Shown: in pieces, positions 22,932 through 34,839 of the stretch
How positions within the stretch are numbered: the stretch's first letter is position 1
Layout of the letters: every line of letters starts with the position of its first letter
DNA from: Terebella lapidaria
Lineage: Eukaryota; Annelida; Polychaeta; Terebellida; Terebellidae
NCBI GenBank assembly: GCA_949152475.1
Contig: OX424564.1
Span: forward strand, 9,796,001 to 9,860,000
Direction of reading: 5' to 3'
Length of the DNA: 64,000 nt
The notes under the pieces: model-generated
What the model was told of the DNA's origin: nothing
Seen by the model: only the letters and a program-made list of their open reading frames with translations
The model's database searches: none
Program-made: the position numbers and the translations under genes

Positions 22932-23299
22932 CTGCAAAAAAAAAAATGTAAAGATAGAGTGACTGTATTGTCAATTGTGTGTGAATAAATTGTTGTTAAT
23001 TGTTGTGTGAAATCAAATCTTCGATAATTGAAAGGCAAAATTTCTTTCAATAGACCTACTCAGTAAGACTGACAAATGGTGACAGTTAATGCATGTACAC
23101 CGTGACACCGTAAGTCTATGGGCCTAGATCTTCATATTAATCCAGGGCTTTTATGGCCCAAATGGGGTCAGATAGGAAAAAATTGCAACACTACATATCA
23201 TTTGTGATTTGATTACAGAAATATATGCTGAACAACATATCAAAAGTCTAAAGTTCTCAAAATATGGGAAGTTGGACAAAATTACAATTCTTTGGACCC

Positions 23300-23945
23300 C
23301 CCATTTGAGTGATTTTCCGCACCATTCGCCATGTCAGAATTTAGTCTACTGTCAGGGTTTGGGGTAGAAATTTGGGTATCAAAGCTGAATTTTTGCACAG
23401 TGACTCTGGAGACCATATCGATAACCCACAAAAAAGTCCCTATCAATCCCATGGGGGGTTTTCTCAAAAATCCAAGATGGCCGCCATTTATATGCGAAAT
23501 AGCTTAAAATTGAACTAGCGGGTTATCTACTGCACCTACGTTGGTGATTTAAGTGTCTATCCCCATGTTTTCTGACCCAAGGAATCAGATGATGGTATTG
23601 CTGAGTCTGTTGGATGTGACTGTTGGATGTTTCAAAATCCGAAATGGCTGCCATGAAAAACCTGGAAAATTCACTTTTCTAGCTAGGTTTCAGCTTCTCT
23701 GTCAGATGGAAGCAAAATGTTGGTGTCTGCTCCTATATTATCTGACCCAAGAAATACAGTGGTGATCACGTCGTGTCTCTGTAACTGTTGGTTGCACAGA
23801 AATAAATTTGGCTGCCATAAAAATCTGTGACAATTTTCGACTATATATCAGCTTCTGTTACAGATAGAAGCAAGAATTTGGTGCTTATATTGATGTTTTT
23901 ACACAGGGAAAGGGATACCAGCACCAGTGGATCCATATTCAACTA
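23300..23945 (+). repeat. Tandem repeat of 160-170 bp, array 1
   Basis: Units contain GTGTCTATCCCCATGTTTTC, TTTCAAAATCCGAAATGGCT and CAGATGGAAGCAAAAT. The same point of the unit falls at 23553, 23723 and 23881. Related arrays lie at 34840-35410 and 38050-38310. Non-coding. Confidence 0.65.
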
Positions 23946-25001
23946 CAGTCATTCAGGCAGTTACGAGATTCAGGCAGTATCGAGAAATGTAAAGATTGGT
24001 ACAGTGTTAAAAATAAGAATATCTATTGTATTCCAAAGGTGCTGATATTACGTTGAACCCATAACATTTGCGCTTTTATGGTGGAGAAAGAACACCATTA
24101 CCGTATTTTCCCTACATGAGATTCAGGGATGAGCATATAGTAGTCGCCTTATATTTGTACCGCACAAACTGTCGTAAATCGCTCATGCTGCGAAAGGCAG
24201 CTGAGAACATCCTAAAGCAATTGAATTTTTTCATATATTTATGTTTTATATGTATGGGGTATGTGTCGGGATTAAAATAGGAGAGTTTGAGACATCTACA
24301 GTATTTTATCAGTTAATGCTGAGTAAGAAACCTTTTGCAGAAATTCAGTCAGTTACGAGAAACGTCATTTTGGGGTTGTATCGTCGTACGCATATATTAT
24401 AGTTCGATGTGGATTTGTCAGCATAGCTCCATATAAAAAATATATGATGAAATAAAAATAGCATTCACGAATGTCGCAAGAGACACGTATAATTCTGTTA
24501 TATGTCAAAATATAAATTACATTGAATTATGGCGGGTCGATAACCTTTCCGAAACGCGGACCCGCGGCCGTGGGTATCACATACACGGCATTTACGTTTT
24601 CGAGTTTCTCGCTTTTTGCCCGTGATGTTGTTAATCGGTGTGATTTTTTTTTGGATAAATCTTTACAAATTACATAAAGTAATGATTCAATATTACATAA
24701 AGCATTCCGATAGTTGTCATAATCTCTGTGTATACCATTGCGATGGTCCCTTGTCGCTCAAACTGTTCACAACATAACATTTCTCGATACTGCCGGAATT
24801 CTATCTAAACTACCCAAATTTCATTTATTAGATTATGGCCTACAGCTAAAAATACAATGGAAATATATTCGCACGATTTTCAGTTGTTAAATGGGTACAA
24901 TATTTGCTATCCATCGCAGCAAAAATATCATAACATTCGACGATCATTATAAAGATATATGCACTTTTCCAAAATGTTTCTCGTAACTGCCTGAACGACT
25001 G
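23946..25001. mobile_element. 1,056-bp Tc1/mariner-like non-autonomous element
   Basis: The ends are inverted repeats of at least 23 bp with one mismatch. The left starts CAGTCATTCAGGCAGTTACG and the right is its reverse complement with G in place of one A. TA lies on both sides (23944-23945 and 25002-25003), and CAGT ends with TA duplication are the rule for IS630/Tc1/mariner. A second inverted pair lies inside (CAGGCAGTATCGAGAAATG near 23965 and its complement near 24777). There is no transposase frame. A related block at about 38300 runs ATATTCAACTAAC without the element, giving a natural empty site. Confidence 0.7.
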
Positions 25002-25003
25002 TA

Positions 25004-25800
25004 CTTAGTAATCAACTAACCAACACATACATGGACTCACTACAATTTACTGATAAAACATAATGACAATCACAGTACAAACCTTGTGGAGACATGCAGC
25101 TAAGCTTTGTAGTGACTTAGAGCAGCTCTACTTCTCGCACAACCATCTGTTTGATAGCAGCTGGGAATAAGTCCACCATTTTGATGAATAATGACTCCTC
25201 ACGATACAATGATTCTCGATTCACGAAGAGGCTTCGTTCAACCACAACTGTGAGGATGGTGCTTGCTCAGGACAGCAAAGAGTTTTGATAATCCCTTGTC
25301 ATATTCACAAACAGGAAGAATAGCTTATCCAGTTGTTGTGGCCAGAGAGTTTGATGCTAACTTATGCGCGGCAAAGCATGTCAAACATCTTGATGGAGCA
25401 TGCTTACATATACTTCTAGAGCAGAACATTGCATGACAGAAACTCCACAACGGGGATCTGAACTCATCCACATCCACAACTCCCACCAACAATGAAATCA
25501 TAAGGCTTAAACAAGTGGTTCTGCTGAGATCCCTTCAACAACCCGCATGTTCCTGTAAATTCAGTTTTGGCATGGCATATATTTTGAGCCAAATGATTTC
25601 AAAGGGGAACTACGAGCTTGAAACTTCCTAAATGTTGGCTGGGATCGTGCTGCTGTTCCAAAGGAACTGCTCAAATTGATTTACTCTGATTGACAACATG
25701 ACGTGATATTTTCAAAACAACACGTTTTGTTGTGAAAGGTAACACGACAAGACGTGAAGGAATATCAGGTTATGTGGATTATGAATGTATTTGGGTATTG
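25004..25800. other. Intronic or spacer sequence, partly repeated at 38.4 kb
   Basis: The part at about 25040-25180 (ACATAATGACAATCACAG to GGAATAAGTCCACCAT) matches about 38445-38612. The rest has no recognisable feature. Confidence 0.45.
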
Positions 25801-27250
25801 GTTTCATGTTTCCTGAGCACAGGACGCCAGCATGAGGCAGTCACAACTTTGTCCAGAGTACACCGAGGGCCTTGAAATGGAGTGACTTGTCGCAACTGTG
25901 CAATACAGAAAGGTTCTAAAGGAGGCTTGGTGGAAGCATTCCCTGGTCATGAAGCCCAAACTGTTAAGGAGCCAAACTGCCGACTGCAGTACTTCCTCCA
26001 AAACCTCACGTGAGACAAGCTGGTCGAGCATATATATCGTAGCAGCTGCCAGCCAATCCAGGGTAGAGCCTATCAAGGCTACAGACTGTAGGGTCGTTGG
26101 ACCTCCTCTGGCTGACACATGGGCACAGACACCAAGTTATGGGTGGATAAGTGGTGCAACGCCTCCTTGGGAGGGCCAAAACGTCCTTCTGGGAAGGTTC
26201 AAAGAGTTTCGACCGCTTGGTATTTTCTCCCTTGTACTTAAGAGCTCCCTGCCAACGGCGTTTGAAAGCTTGGCAAACACTCCAGCTCAGAGGCAACGCC
26301 TCCTTGGGAGGGCCAAAACGGCCTTCTGGGAAGGTTCAAAGAGTTTCGACCGCTTGGTATTTTCTCCCTTGTTCTTAAGAGCTCCCTGCCAACGGCGTTT
26401 GAAAGCTTGGCAAACACTCCGACTCAGAGGCAACTGTTGATGAGCTTCAGCTGGAGGTATGGGAAGGCCGCAGGCCACCTGGTCTACTAAAGTGGACAAC
26501 TTAATTGGGGGTTCAGGTGGGAACTGTGACCCCAGGCGTGAATGCACGAGAAGGAGCTTCTCCTTGGAGAGTAAGTCCTGCCATCCACTTCCTGGGAACG
26601 AGCGATGTTGGAACTCTGGTCGAGCTCATTCATCCCCATGGAGTCTTCTGAAGACGGCATTTCAGTGGGTGCAATACCAACGAGGAAAGTGGATAGGGTG
26701 GAGCCAGCGAGAGCTTTATCGGTTGCTGAGGCTGGCCTTGTGTAATAAAGCACAGGAAAGGCAATTGGAACGTAAAAATACTCTGTACCAGAGTAAGCAC
26801 GAGAAACTGTTCCCTTGTGTACGAGCCCGGGCTGGAGAGTCTGGCAGTGTCGATGCAGGGATGACAACCAGCCGCACATGGCTTCCCGTGTTAAACCTGT
26901 GGAAAGCAGGAAGATACCGGGCGGAGACAGCTCTTGTGCAGGCTGGCATGCAACAAGCGATGGGTCATCTGAGTTTTCAGCTACTGACTCATAGAATTGA
27001 ACATCGTCTGGGGCTGAAGCGTTAGATGAGCGCCGAGGCTCAGCTCCAACTGCCTGAGACCTTTGGGGTAGCTCCTGAGGGTATTGTTGTACCAGATGGA
27101 AATCCCACGGAAACGGCCTTAGCCAGGAGCACCACTAAGCCAAGGAGAGCCCGAAGGAGAGTTCTAAATTCCTCGTTGCAATGGCGGCAGCGAAGCTGAG
27201 ACATCGTCTGGAAAAGAGAATATTCGACCCGAAGGTCCAAGAATGCAGTA
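25800..27250. other. Unrecognised G+C-richer block with broken frames
   Basis: This block is visibly richer in G+C than everything around it and has many medium-length frames on both strands (for example 26459-27025 plus, 26487-26879 minus). None shows a domain I recognise. The base composition and mixed frames suggest a decayed coding sequence or a mobile-element fragment. A direct duplication of about 136 bp lies inside (26157-26428). It would sit in the large intron of the DUF3504 gene. Confidence 0.35.
26157..26428 (+). repeat. Direct tandem duplication, 136-bp unit
   Basis: CAACGCCTCCTTGGGAGGG begins at 26157 and again at 26293. The two units differ at only a few positions. The second ends at CTCAGAGGCAACTG. 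Confidence 0.8.
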
Positions 27251-28155
27251 TAAGATATAGAGAATCACTGCTGACAGCATCGGCATTGATTGTCCTAATT
27301 GAAACCAGGTTCCTATCATGAGCCAGACAGGGAAAACTAGTAATTATTTTATATGGCCTAATCGACGTACACGTGCAGTGACTGTACTGTAGTTATGACA
27401 ACGAGCTATGGGCTAAATATGACGTCATGAGCGCGCAGTGTCTGGCTGATACACGTGCGCTGAAACGTCATTCATACACGTGCACGAGGCAGTTGACAGT
27501 TGCGCCTTTAGAAAACACTTGATTTGCAAACTTGAATGCAGGCATATTTGGATCAAATCGAATGAAACTTGGACTGGAATATGAATATTGGATTAATATG
27601 TTCATCGCTCAATCACACTGGAAACGTTCACCCTATCAAGGGCCATGAACACTAAGGAGAACTTTGATTTTGAACAAATAGAATCTAGATCTAGACTGTA
27701 GATGAATACCGTACATCTAGTATTCTAGCCTACTAGAACAGACTGGACGGATGTTCGGATCAAATCGACTTTCATTCAATCAACAATCAAGTGTGCATAA
27801 CTCAATCACACTGCCACTGGTACCTAGATCAACTGGTGACTTGGAATGTGTAAATTTGAAGGGAATATATGTGTTAGGCATACTTGTGTTTATTGTGTAC
27901 ACAAGTAATCAAGGGCCACGACTGGCACGAGGCATGATGAACTGGTGAACACCAGAGAGTGTCTGTGAACACTGACTGAATCTGATCCGGGCCAGTGACT
28001 GAGTGAGTGAAGAATCATGACATGAGCCTGATGACTCGGAATGTGGAACTGGGAGACAGCTACCCACTGTCTATTTCATATTTGTCAGTGTTACTGATTG
28101 TCGATCTATATTTATTTAGATCTAGATCTTTTATTTGGGCCAGGCTAGTACTTTC
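27251..28155. other. Putative intron or spacer, no coding signal
   Basis: There are several ACACGTG/CACGTG and one TGACGTCA-type motifs at about 27370-27485, which could be regulatory but are too short to support a call. A TCTAGATCTAGA-like repeat lies near 27690. Nothing else was recognised. Confidence 0.35.
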
Positions 28156-28531
28156 CTCTCAGTATTTTCACGCCCCATTTTGTTTGCTGGTCTGTCGCAT
28201 CGGCTGTGGTGGCAGCCGCCAGTCTGTCTAGGTCAGCCTCCGTCACTGTCTTGAACCTCTCTCCAGTGTGAGAGTTGGACTCGGCCGTTCTCGGAGTCTC
28301 ATCCTCAGTCTGGTTCTGTGGTTGGGGGTGTGTCGGGTTTAGGTCTGGATCTACTTCATCCACGGGCTCACTTGTTGAGGGAATTATGTCCTCCATTTCG
28401 ACATCAAGGGCTGCCAGTGTGGCATCATCAATTTCACAAAACTCAAACAAGTTGGTATTGGTGTCTGCAAGATAGGGCTCAATCTGCTGGATGCCAGCAA
28501 CATATCTGGATCCCACTGTATCTTCCTCCAT
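28156..28531 (-). CDS. DUF3504-type first coding exon
   Basis: The start codon chosen is the ATG at 28531, giving MEEDTVGSRYVAG. An earlier in-frame ATG exists, but that region is hydrophobic and unlike the family. The peptide is acidic and low-complexity in the middle (about 40-90), as is usual for the N-terminus of these proteins, and ends FKTVTEADLDRLAAATT then KWGVKILRG, the conserved entry into the DNA-binding domain. After the first base of the last Gly codon the sequence reads GAAAGT where a donor GTAAGT would be expected. The phase there (1) is exactly what the exon at 22931 needs. Confidence 0.55.
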
Positions 28532-28919
28532 ACCGATCAAATGAAAGCGCCTGACGTTAAGATCTATGCTAAACTCAACACAAAATGACAAAATCACCCA
28601 CTGCATATTGTGTGGGCAGAGCCATGTTGTCAGTGAGTGACAAGTGGAACGTGCAAACGACAACAAAAACAAAACCATGTGACGTGAAACCACGCACAGA
28701 CGCTGCAGAGGGAGGGAAAAGGAATAGCGTAAACAATCTGATATAGGCCCTAGGGCCGTATATCAACTGATATAACACCTTTTGAAATGACTGAAATGCT
28801 AAGAGCCGTCGGACCTCACCATGTTAGAATATAATAACAATAGTTAGTTACAAAGCCATTTGGTGAAAATCCGTCAATAATGCACCCAAAAAAATCAATA
28901 CATAACCATTTCGAGGGTC

Positions 28920-29110
28920 GTATAATACTAAATACTTTTTCTCTGATACGTATATGTCAAGCTAATCCGAATCTTGCCCTTTTTGTCCAGACAAGACGGT
29001 GTCACGTCAGGAACTTGAAGCCGTTCTTTGAGGATAATCTTTCCAACTCCATGGGAAGCGTCACATTCCAGAAATTATCACGGACAATACACTACTAATT
29101 ATACACTGTG
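28920..29110 (+). repeat. Module S1, dispersed copy
   Basis: It contains TTTTGTCCAGACAAGACGG, TTTCCAACTCCATGGGAAGC and GTCACATTCCAGAAAT. It is diverged from the copies in the first 11 kb. Confidence 0.6.
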
Positions 29111-29290
29111 AGCTCAAGCACTGTGGGATGTATACTTGGTGGTGTAAATATCTTTCGACTGCTGCACACTATACCTACATGTACTATAGGTGGTGATATA
29201 TATGGCCTAAAAACAGGATTTTACCGAACTGTTTCTATAGAATAGTAGAGCAATAAAATTACTCACTCGGAAATTTTCACGCATAGAAGT

Positions 29291-29580
29291 CAAGGGCGCA
29301 ACCACCCCCCCAACCTTTGTGGTGACCCCCCGAACTTTGGGACAGTTTTTTTTTTGTGGGAGATATAATGTTATATGTGCATAGAATTAATGCTAAAAAA
29401 CCATCAGATGGAACCAAATACCACCATTTATCATGTGTATTTCAAAAAAAATTTCCGGGGGCATGCCCCCAGACCCCCCTATAGTGTTGCTTCACTCCTT
29501 CGGGGCTCGCGTTAGAAAATCATGTTTTATCCAAACATTGGACCGACCCCCCCAACTTTTACACCGTGGTTGCGCCCCTG
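29291..29580. mobile_element. 290-bp hAT-like MITE with perfect 8-bp target duplication
   Basis: The ends CAAGGGCGCAACCAC and GTGGTTGCGCCCCTG are inverted repeats with one mismatch. ATAGAAGT stands directly on both sides (29283-29290 and 29581-29588). An 8-bp duplication and CAGGGGCG-type ends are diagnostic of hAT elements. C-runs lie just inside the ends. No coding capacity. The intact duplication suggests a fairly recent insertion. Confidence 0.85.
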
Positions 29581-29589
29581 ATAGAAGTG

Positions 29590-30370
29590 CTATCTAACAT
29601 GATTTCAACCACACATAATACAGTATTTCCTGTTTCATGTGAGACTAAAAGTTAAATTCAATATACTAATATCTCCAGAAAATCAGAAATACACACACAT
29701 TAATATACAACCTATAAAATTGATATACATTACAAGCAAGAACATTTTCGGTCGTTCAAATATGCTAGAAATTAACTAAAATTATCACAATGCAGCCACT
29801 AACGTTATATGATGAACCAAAGAACATTAACAACCGTTAACAAACATTCTGTAATCTGTTAAATATTCAAACCACGTTAAACATACCACGGACATGGTTA
29901 TCATGAATTAGATTCAAGAGGATCGCGTGGGTAGCCTCAAGGTTGACCCAGGTATATATTCAATGTATAACGTTGCCACATATTTGTCCCCTCTATGAAG
30001 AGACGACCTATTCGAATAAGATACAACGGCATTTGCAGTTATGGCTGGCTCCGGTCCTGCTATCTTATAGCTCAGGCAGTGGCTCTTTGGAATCTGTATA
30101 TTGGAAAACAAGCAAAAAATTCATTCGAATCAATGTCTAAACCTAACCCTATGCCAGTTAAATATGTTCAGATGAGAAACAAAGAGCCCACTATTCGAAG
30201 CGAGAATTTGAACCAAGGGCTGACGTGTGGCTCAACCGATTCATAGGTTGGAGAGGACAACTGCTTCTGCTGGGGCTAGCGGTCGCACGGTAGCGTTCGT
30301 TTTGAAATAGTGCTTGCAGCAAAAAGATCAGGCAATTCTCAAAAGAATATTTCCGTCAGTTTACTACGCT
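29590..30370. other. No recognisable feature
   Basis: A+T-rich. Two overlapping frames of 65-83 codons at 29943-30246 have no motif or splice context and are not called. Confidence 0.4.
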
Positions 30371-30374
30371 CATT

Positions 30375-31065
30375 ATTCACTACACCCAATGTTTGCCTCT
30401 GATGACACCAATGGGGCTTTGTATGTACAGTAGATGTTTGGTGGGGCTTGTTGGTGTTTCTCATCAGTACCATCAGAATCTTGTCTTATGGAAATTCGTT
30501 GCTACTTAATTTTTTTCTACCTTGTATAAAGGCATCGAATTGCGGTGATGCAATGCCACAAATGACCTGCAAGTTGGTCGCCTTTGCAGGGTTTACATAT
30601 ATCTTCATCTTCCAACACCAAGTCTGGGGTTTGTTAATGGGCAAGATTAATACCTGCAATTTTACATGTCATATGCTTCATGCATAATTGCAGTCTGGCT
30701 AGCATTCCATTTAGTGAGATGGATGTACAGACATCTCAGCTTGTGCCAGCCTGGCAGCTGAGTTACACACCGTGTCACGTGACCGTTACTTGTTATCATC
30801 AACTGAACATGACTGATCATTCCATTTCCCAATGTACTTCATCGGAGTCGAATATCAAAGACATTTCTTGAATATGATTTTTTTCCCACTGAATTATCGT
30901 ACAAACGGGACATATTGTGTCCAGATTTTTTGCATTATCTCATTATTATTCATCTATATTCGTTTATTAAAATAATACACATACATTAATGTGAGAAAGA
31001 CACAGAAAATGTAAAACAGCATGACTAGTGTCTTGGTTCGAAATTTCAGTGTTATCTGAAGCTAA
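30375..31065 (+). repeat. Modules S2 (partial) and T, copy 1
   Basis: A decayed S2 piece (30375-30520) is followed by block T (30540-31065), which begins TGATGCAATGCCACAAATGA and includes TGGGCAAGATTAATACCTGC. Block T is repeated almost unchanged at 33985-34510. More distant relatives lie at about 49375-49620, 51790-52050 and 55955-56135. Confidence 0.6.
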
Positions 31066-31374
31066 TGTTTTAACACCATTACAGTATTAAAACATTTAAT
31101 GCGATCGTCTACATATTTTTACGATCTTATCCAGTCTTAATAAAAGACATGCAAACGCTTTGTATACACACATATGAAATGTCGGTAGTTGTGGTAGCTG
31201 TAGTCTGATACATACTTATATTTGTAGTATATTATAAATATTAATAAGTACCGTTCGGTATGTTTAAGATGATAAAGATCACTGAATATTGTTGCGAATG
31301 CGTTATGATTTCTCAAGGGTTCGTGTGTGAGCTTGCACCGTGACCTTGTGAAATTGCTTAGTTTTCGTTTAGAT

Positions 31375-31535
31375 TCGTGGCCTCGTTGAATCGCTTCGTG
31401 GCCTCATGAATTCGCTACGTGGCCTCACTTCGTGGCCTCGTTGCCTGATCAGTCATGTTCGTTGCCTCGCTTGGTGGCCTCACTTCATGGCCTCGTTGCC
31501 TCACTTCGTGGCCTCGCTTCGTGGTCTCGCATAAT
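31375..31535 (+). repeat. Minisatellite of CTTCGTGGCCTC units
   Basis: About a dozen imperfect copies of a 10-12 bp unit (CTTCGTGGCCTC, GTTGCCTCA) stand in a row. Locally much higher in G+C than the surroundings. Confidence 0.75.
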
Positions 31536-31589
31536 ATCGAACACCATATAAGTCCGATGTTCGATCCGTCCCGTCACCAAGAGTACTTC

Positions 31590-33600
31590 CGTCACCACAC
31601 GCAGCGGCCAGCATATGAATCTCGAGGTCCTGTCACGAGGAGAAAAACGTTTGATTCCCGATCAATCAATCAGCGTCCAGGGTCCTCATCTCAGGAGTTG
31701 AAAATTAAACTAACTTCAAGATAGGACTCAAAATATTTTTGTTTGATAATGACATTTATTCTGTACATGTATAATGTTCCAAGGTACCAATAAATGGTGT
31801 AAGGCGCATCTGACAATAGCTTAAATTGATACCACTTTGATACTTACATTAAATGCCGTTTTAATGCGCTATATATATAAAGTATTCTTATTCGTATACA
31901 CGTTATTTCTGTATTGATGCTTCAGTGCGAGAATACACAGTGTATGGTCTGTTGGTCATCCCGCATGAGGCCATATTTTGTGTTTGACTATGAAGCCTCA
32001 TAGCACTATAAGGTTATAGATCCATAAAGCCTAACTTGGTTGATATTTTTTTTGCACTGTCCTCTATTCATATAACGGATGCATGAATGGAAATTATATA
32101 TATTTTTTTCTCCCAAGTATTCCCACCAAAAAAATTAATCGAATTGACTGTACTGAAATTCCTTGTCTTGTAGGTGTAATCACGAAATATATAGGTTTGA
32201 AATTTCAGCAATTTGTAATAGGCCTAACAATATCATAATGTTTATTATTTAATGGTTATTTTATGTATTCAAGCATGTGCTCTTAGTCGACAGCCGACGA
32301 TGTGTCTTATTAATCCAATATCTTCTTTTTCCAAATGCACACAGGTGTTCCGATAAGTATGTTTGATATACTACATGTATTATCTACGTCAACTTTTGTT
32401 TCCACGAATCATGACGGCAAGGACAGGTAGTCATTTATGACCAACAAGACCTATGTGTCCGGAACATGACACTCACTATTTGTCTTTCTTCAGAAGATCC
32501 AATTGTGGGAAGTTCTAAAGCCATGCTCGTCTCGATTGATGCCAGAGGAAATTGCTTGTCTCATGTGTCACAAGCATCATTTTGACCGTGTTCATGGTTG
32601 GGCATTTGACCATATGATTAGGCTCATTATACCTGAATTGATACTATTTAGTAGACAGTTTGAAAAGGCTATAAATGGTGCATGAATAGGAACACATAAT
32701 TGTCCTCAACCTAAATTTATCACGAGGTATGGACACGTGAGAATTCTTATTCAAACACCATATATTACTCACCAATGACCTTGAGGTATATAGTTACTAT
32801 AATAAACATGAGTATAGGAGTCTAAGGGTCTATACCTGAGGGGCATCTTTAGTCATTAATCAAGCGTCAGAAAGTGATATATTGAACAATAGATTGGTGA
32901 CACTCATGCTAATGGAAATGTTCCCAAGACAACCGAATAGAAACGTTGAATGTGTGAGAAGAATAATGTGAAAAGACTTTCAAATAGCATCGTTAATTAA
33001 AATGAATCTCAGACCACTCAGTACACCGATAGAGGTTAAGCCGACAATACTGATGGCGAACGCGGGATAGTTCATGCAGCCAGTTTGTGAATGTGGATGT
33101 GTTCTTTTGTAATTGTGAAAGAAAACATCAAGTCACGTACAATACATAACGATCAATTTGCAACTGTGTGGGTGCTAACCTTATTTTTATATACCCCTCA
33201 ATCTAACGAGAATAATTGGATTCTGTTTTCTTCTGCCCAGAAAAGATGGTGTCATGTCAGGATTTGGAAGCTTTTCCTGGGAAATAAACTTTCGAGCTTC
33301 ACAAGGAGCGTCTCATTCCGAAAACAACCAGGACAGTCGAGTACATCAATTATTTACCGCAGGCATAGGATATAGGATATCTACTGACTACAACACATAA
33401 TAGACTTAGTACGATATACGACGTATACACATGGTGTTTTGAACGAAAATATTTTTCGAATGAGTGTTAATGATACATAGGCCTACACCTAAAATCTAAG
33501 TGGAATTCTAAGCACCGAATTCTGTTTTGCAGACTGTAGAGTGTGGAAGAAAGATGAGGTCAGAATCGAAATATGTTCAGCTAGATTACCGGTAAGCTTC
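31590..33600 (+). repeat. Duplicated block, copy 1 (LINE 3' end, block U, module S1)
   Basis: The block starts with a LINE 3' terminus (31590-31800, ACACGCAGCGGCCAGCA to AAGGCGCATCTGACAATAGC), continues with about 480 bp not found in copy 2 (31882-32365), block U (32365-33080, including GGAAATTGCTTGTCTCATGT) and an S1 module at 33080-33420. Copy 2 lies at 38617-40200. The LINE part encodes the usual C-terminal tail motif but is frame-broken here. Confidence 0.65.
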
Positions 33601-33984
33601 ATCACCCTTGGTGCTGTGTTTAAAATAAATACTCATCAATGTGAACATTAGCATTTCGGGATCCACTGAGCATCAGAGGCCCTGAATTGACCAATACCCC
33701 ACATTGTAAGTAACATGTGTTCGCAATCATGTATTGTACAAATTCAATCATATTCGATTGTTTCTTGCTCAAAAACGTCGCCAAGGCGGTTTATGTGATT
33801 CACAGTTGAGGACAATGCATATTTTGTGGTTTCCCGCCATATCGTTTCGCAAATGGTTATATCAGTAGCCGGCAGGAGATACCCATATGATTGTGAGACC
33901 AGCGATTCAGTGGTCCGTTTGAATTACGGAAAAGTCCGAATATGCATGAGATGGCGGGAAAGTCTATGAATTGGTCCATTATCA

Positions 33985-34510
33985 TAATGGTGATGCAATG
34001 CCACAAATGACCTGCAAGTTGGTCGCCTTTGCAGGGTTTACATATATCTTCATCTTCCAACACCAAGTCTGGGGTTTGTTATTGGGCAAGATTAATACCT
34101 GCAATTTTACATGTCATATGTTTCATGCATAATTGCAGTCCGGCTTGCGTTTCATTTAGTGAGATGGATGTACCAGACACCTCAGCCTGTGTCAGCCTGG
34201 CAGCTGAATCACACACGGTGTGACGTGACCGTTACTTATCATCATCAATTGAACATGACTGATCATTCCATTTCCCACTGTACCCCAGGAGTCGAATACC
34301 AAAAACATATTTTCTTGAATATGATTTTTTGTTCTACTGAATTATCGCATGCACGTGACATGTTGTGTCCAGATTGTTTGCATTATCACATTCATATTTA
34401 TTTATTAAAATAGCACACGTATATTGATGTGAACAATACACAGAAGATGTAAAACAGCATGACTAGAGTCTGACTATAGCATTAGTTGGAAATTTCAGTA
34501 TTATCTAACG
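33985..34510 (+). repeat. Block T, copy 2
   Basis: About 90 percent like 30540-31065 by eye. Contains GACCTGCAAGTTGGTCGCCT and GCAGCTGAATCACACACGG. Confidence 0.7.
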
Positions 34511-34839
34511 GCAATGTATTTAGCTATTGTTACCATTTGACAAGGCGATGGGTAAGGATTTCCGAAACCAAATTTTGAACATCATCTTGCAGTATTACAG
34601 CGGTGAAAAATAATCGTTGATGTCAACCAGCAAAATATATATACCGGTACCTCTTACGTTTGACTGGCCAAAAATTAGTAGAACATCAACAATTTACCGT
34701 TCATGTATTACGCATCCTGTGCCTGACCCACAAGGCAGTAACTCAACAATCTCCGGACTATCTAAGTTCGATGCTCCGTCCTGTCAGTCTACCAAAATTA
34801 GGTAAAAAAAGCCAATAAGGTGTGTACATTTGGGTGTCA

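Larger units (their letters stand above)
21819..28531 (-). pseudogene. DUF3504 (KIAA1958/ZMYM-like) Crypton-derived gene, split and damaged
   Basis: Three coding pieces follow in order on the minus strand: 28531-28156, 22931-22702 and about 22520-21819. Together they cover the order known for DUF3504 proteins: an acidic N-terminal part, the FKTVTEADLDRL segment, a SAM-like DNA-binding domain and a tyrosine-recombinase-like fold. The family derives from Crypton transposases and is very numerous in invertebrate genomes. Lesions include a probable lost splice donor after piece one, an unresolved join between pieces two and three, and a one-base frameshift in piece three. The first intron would be 5.2 kb and holds a Tc1/mariner-like element. 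Alternatively, pieces one and two belong to different copies. The pieces are described separately. Confidence 0.55.

Noticed and set aside
27370..27490. Promoter with CACGTG and TGACGTCA motifs
   Set aside because: Short motifs only, with no start site or gene in a fitting position.
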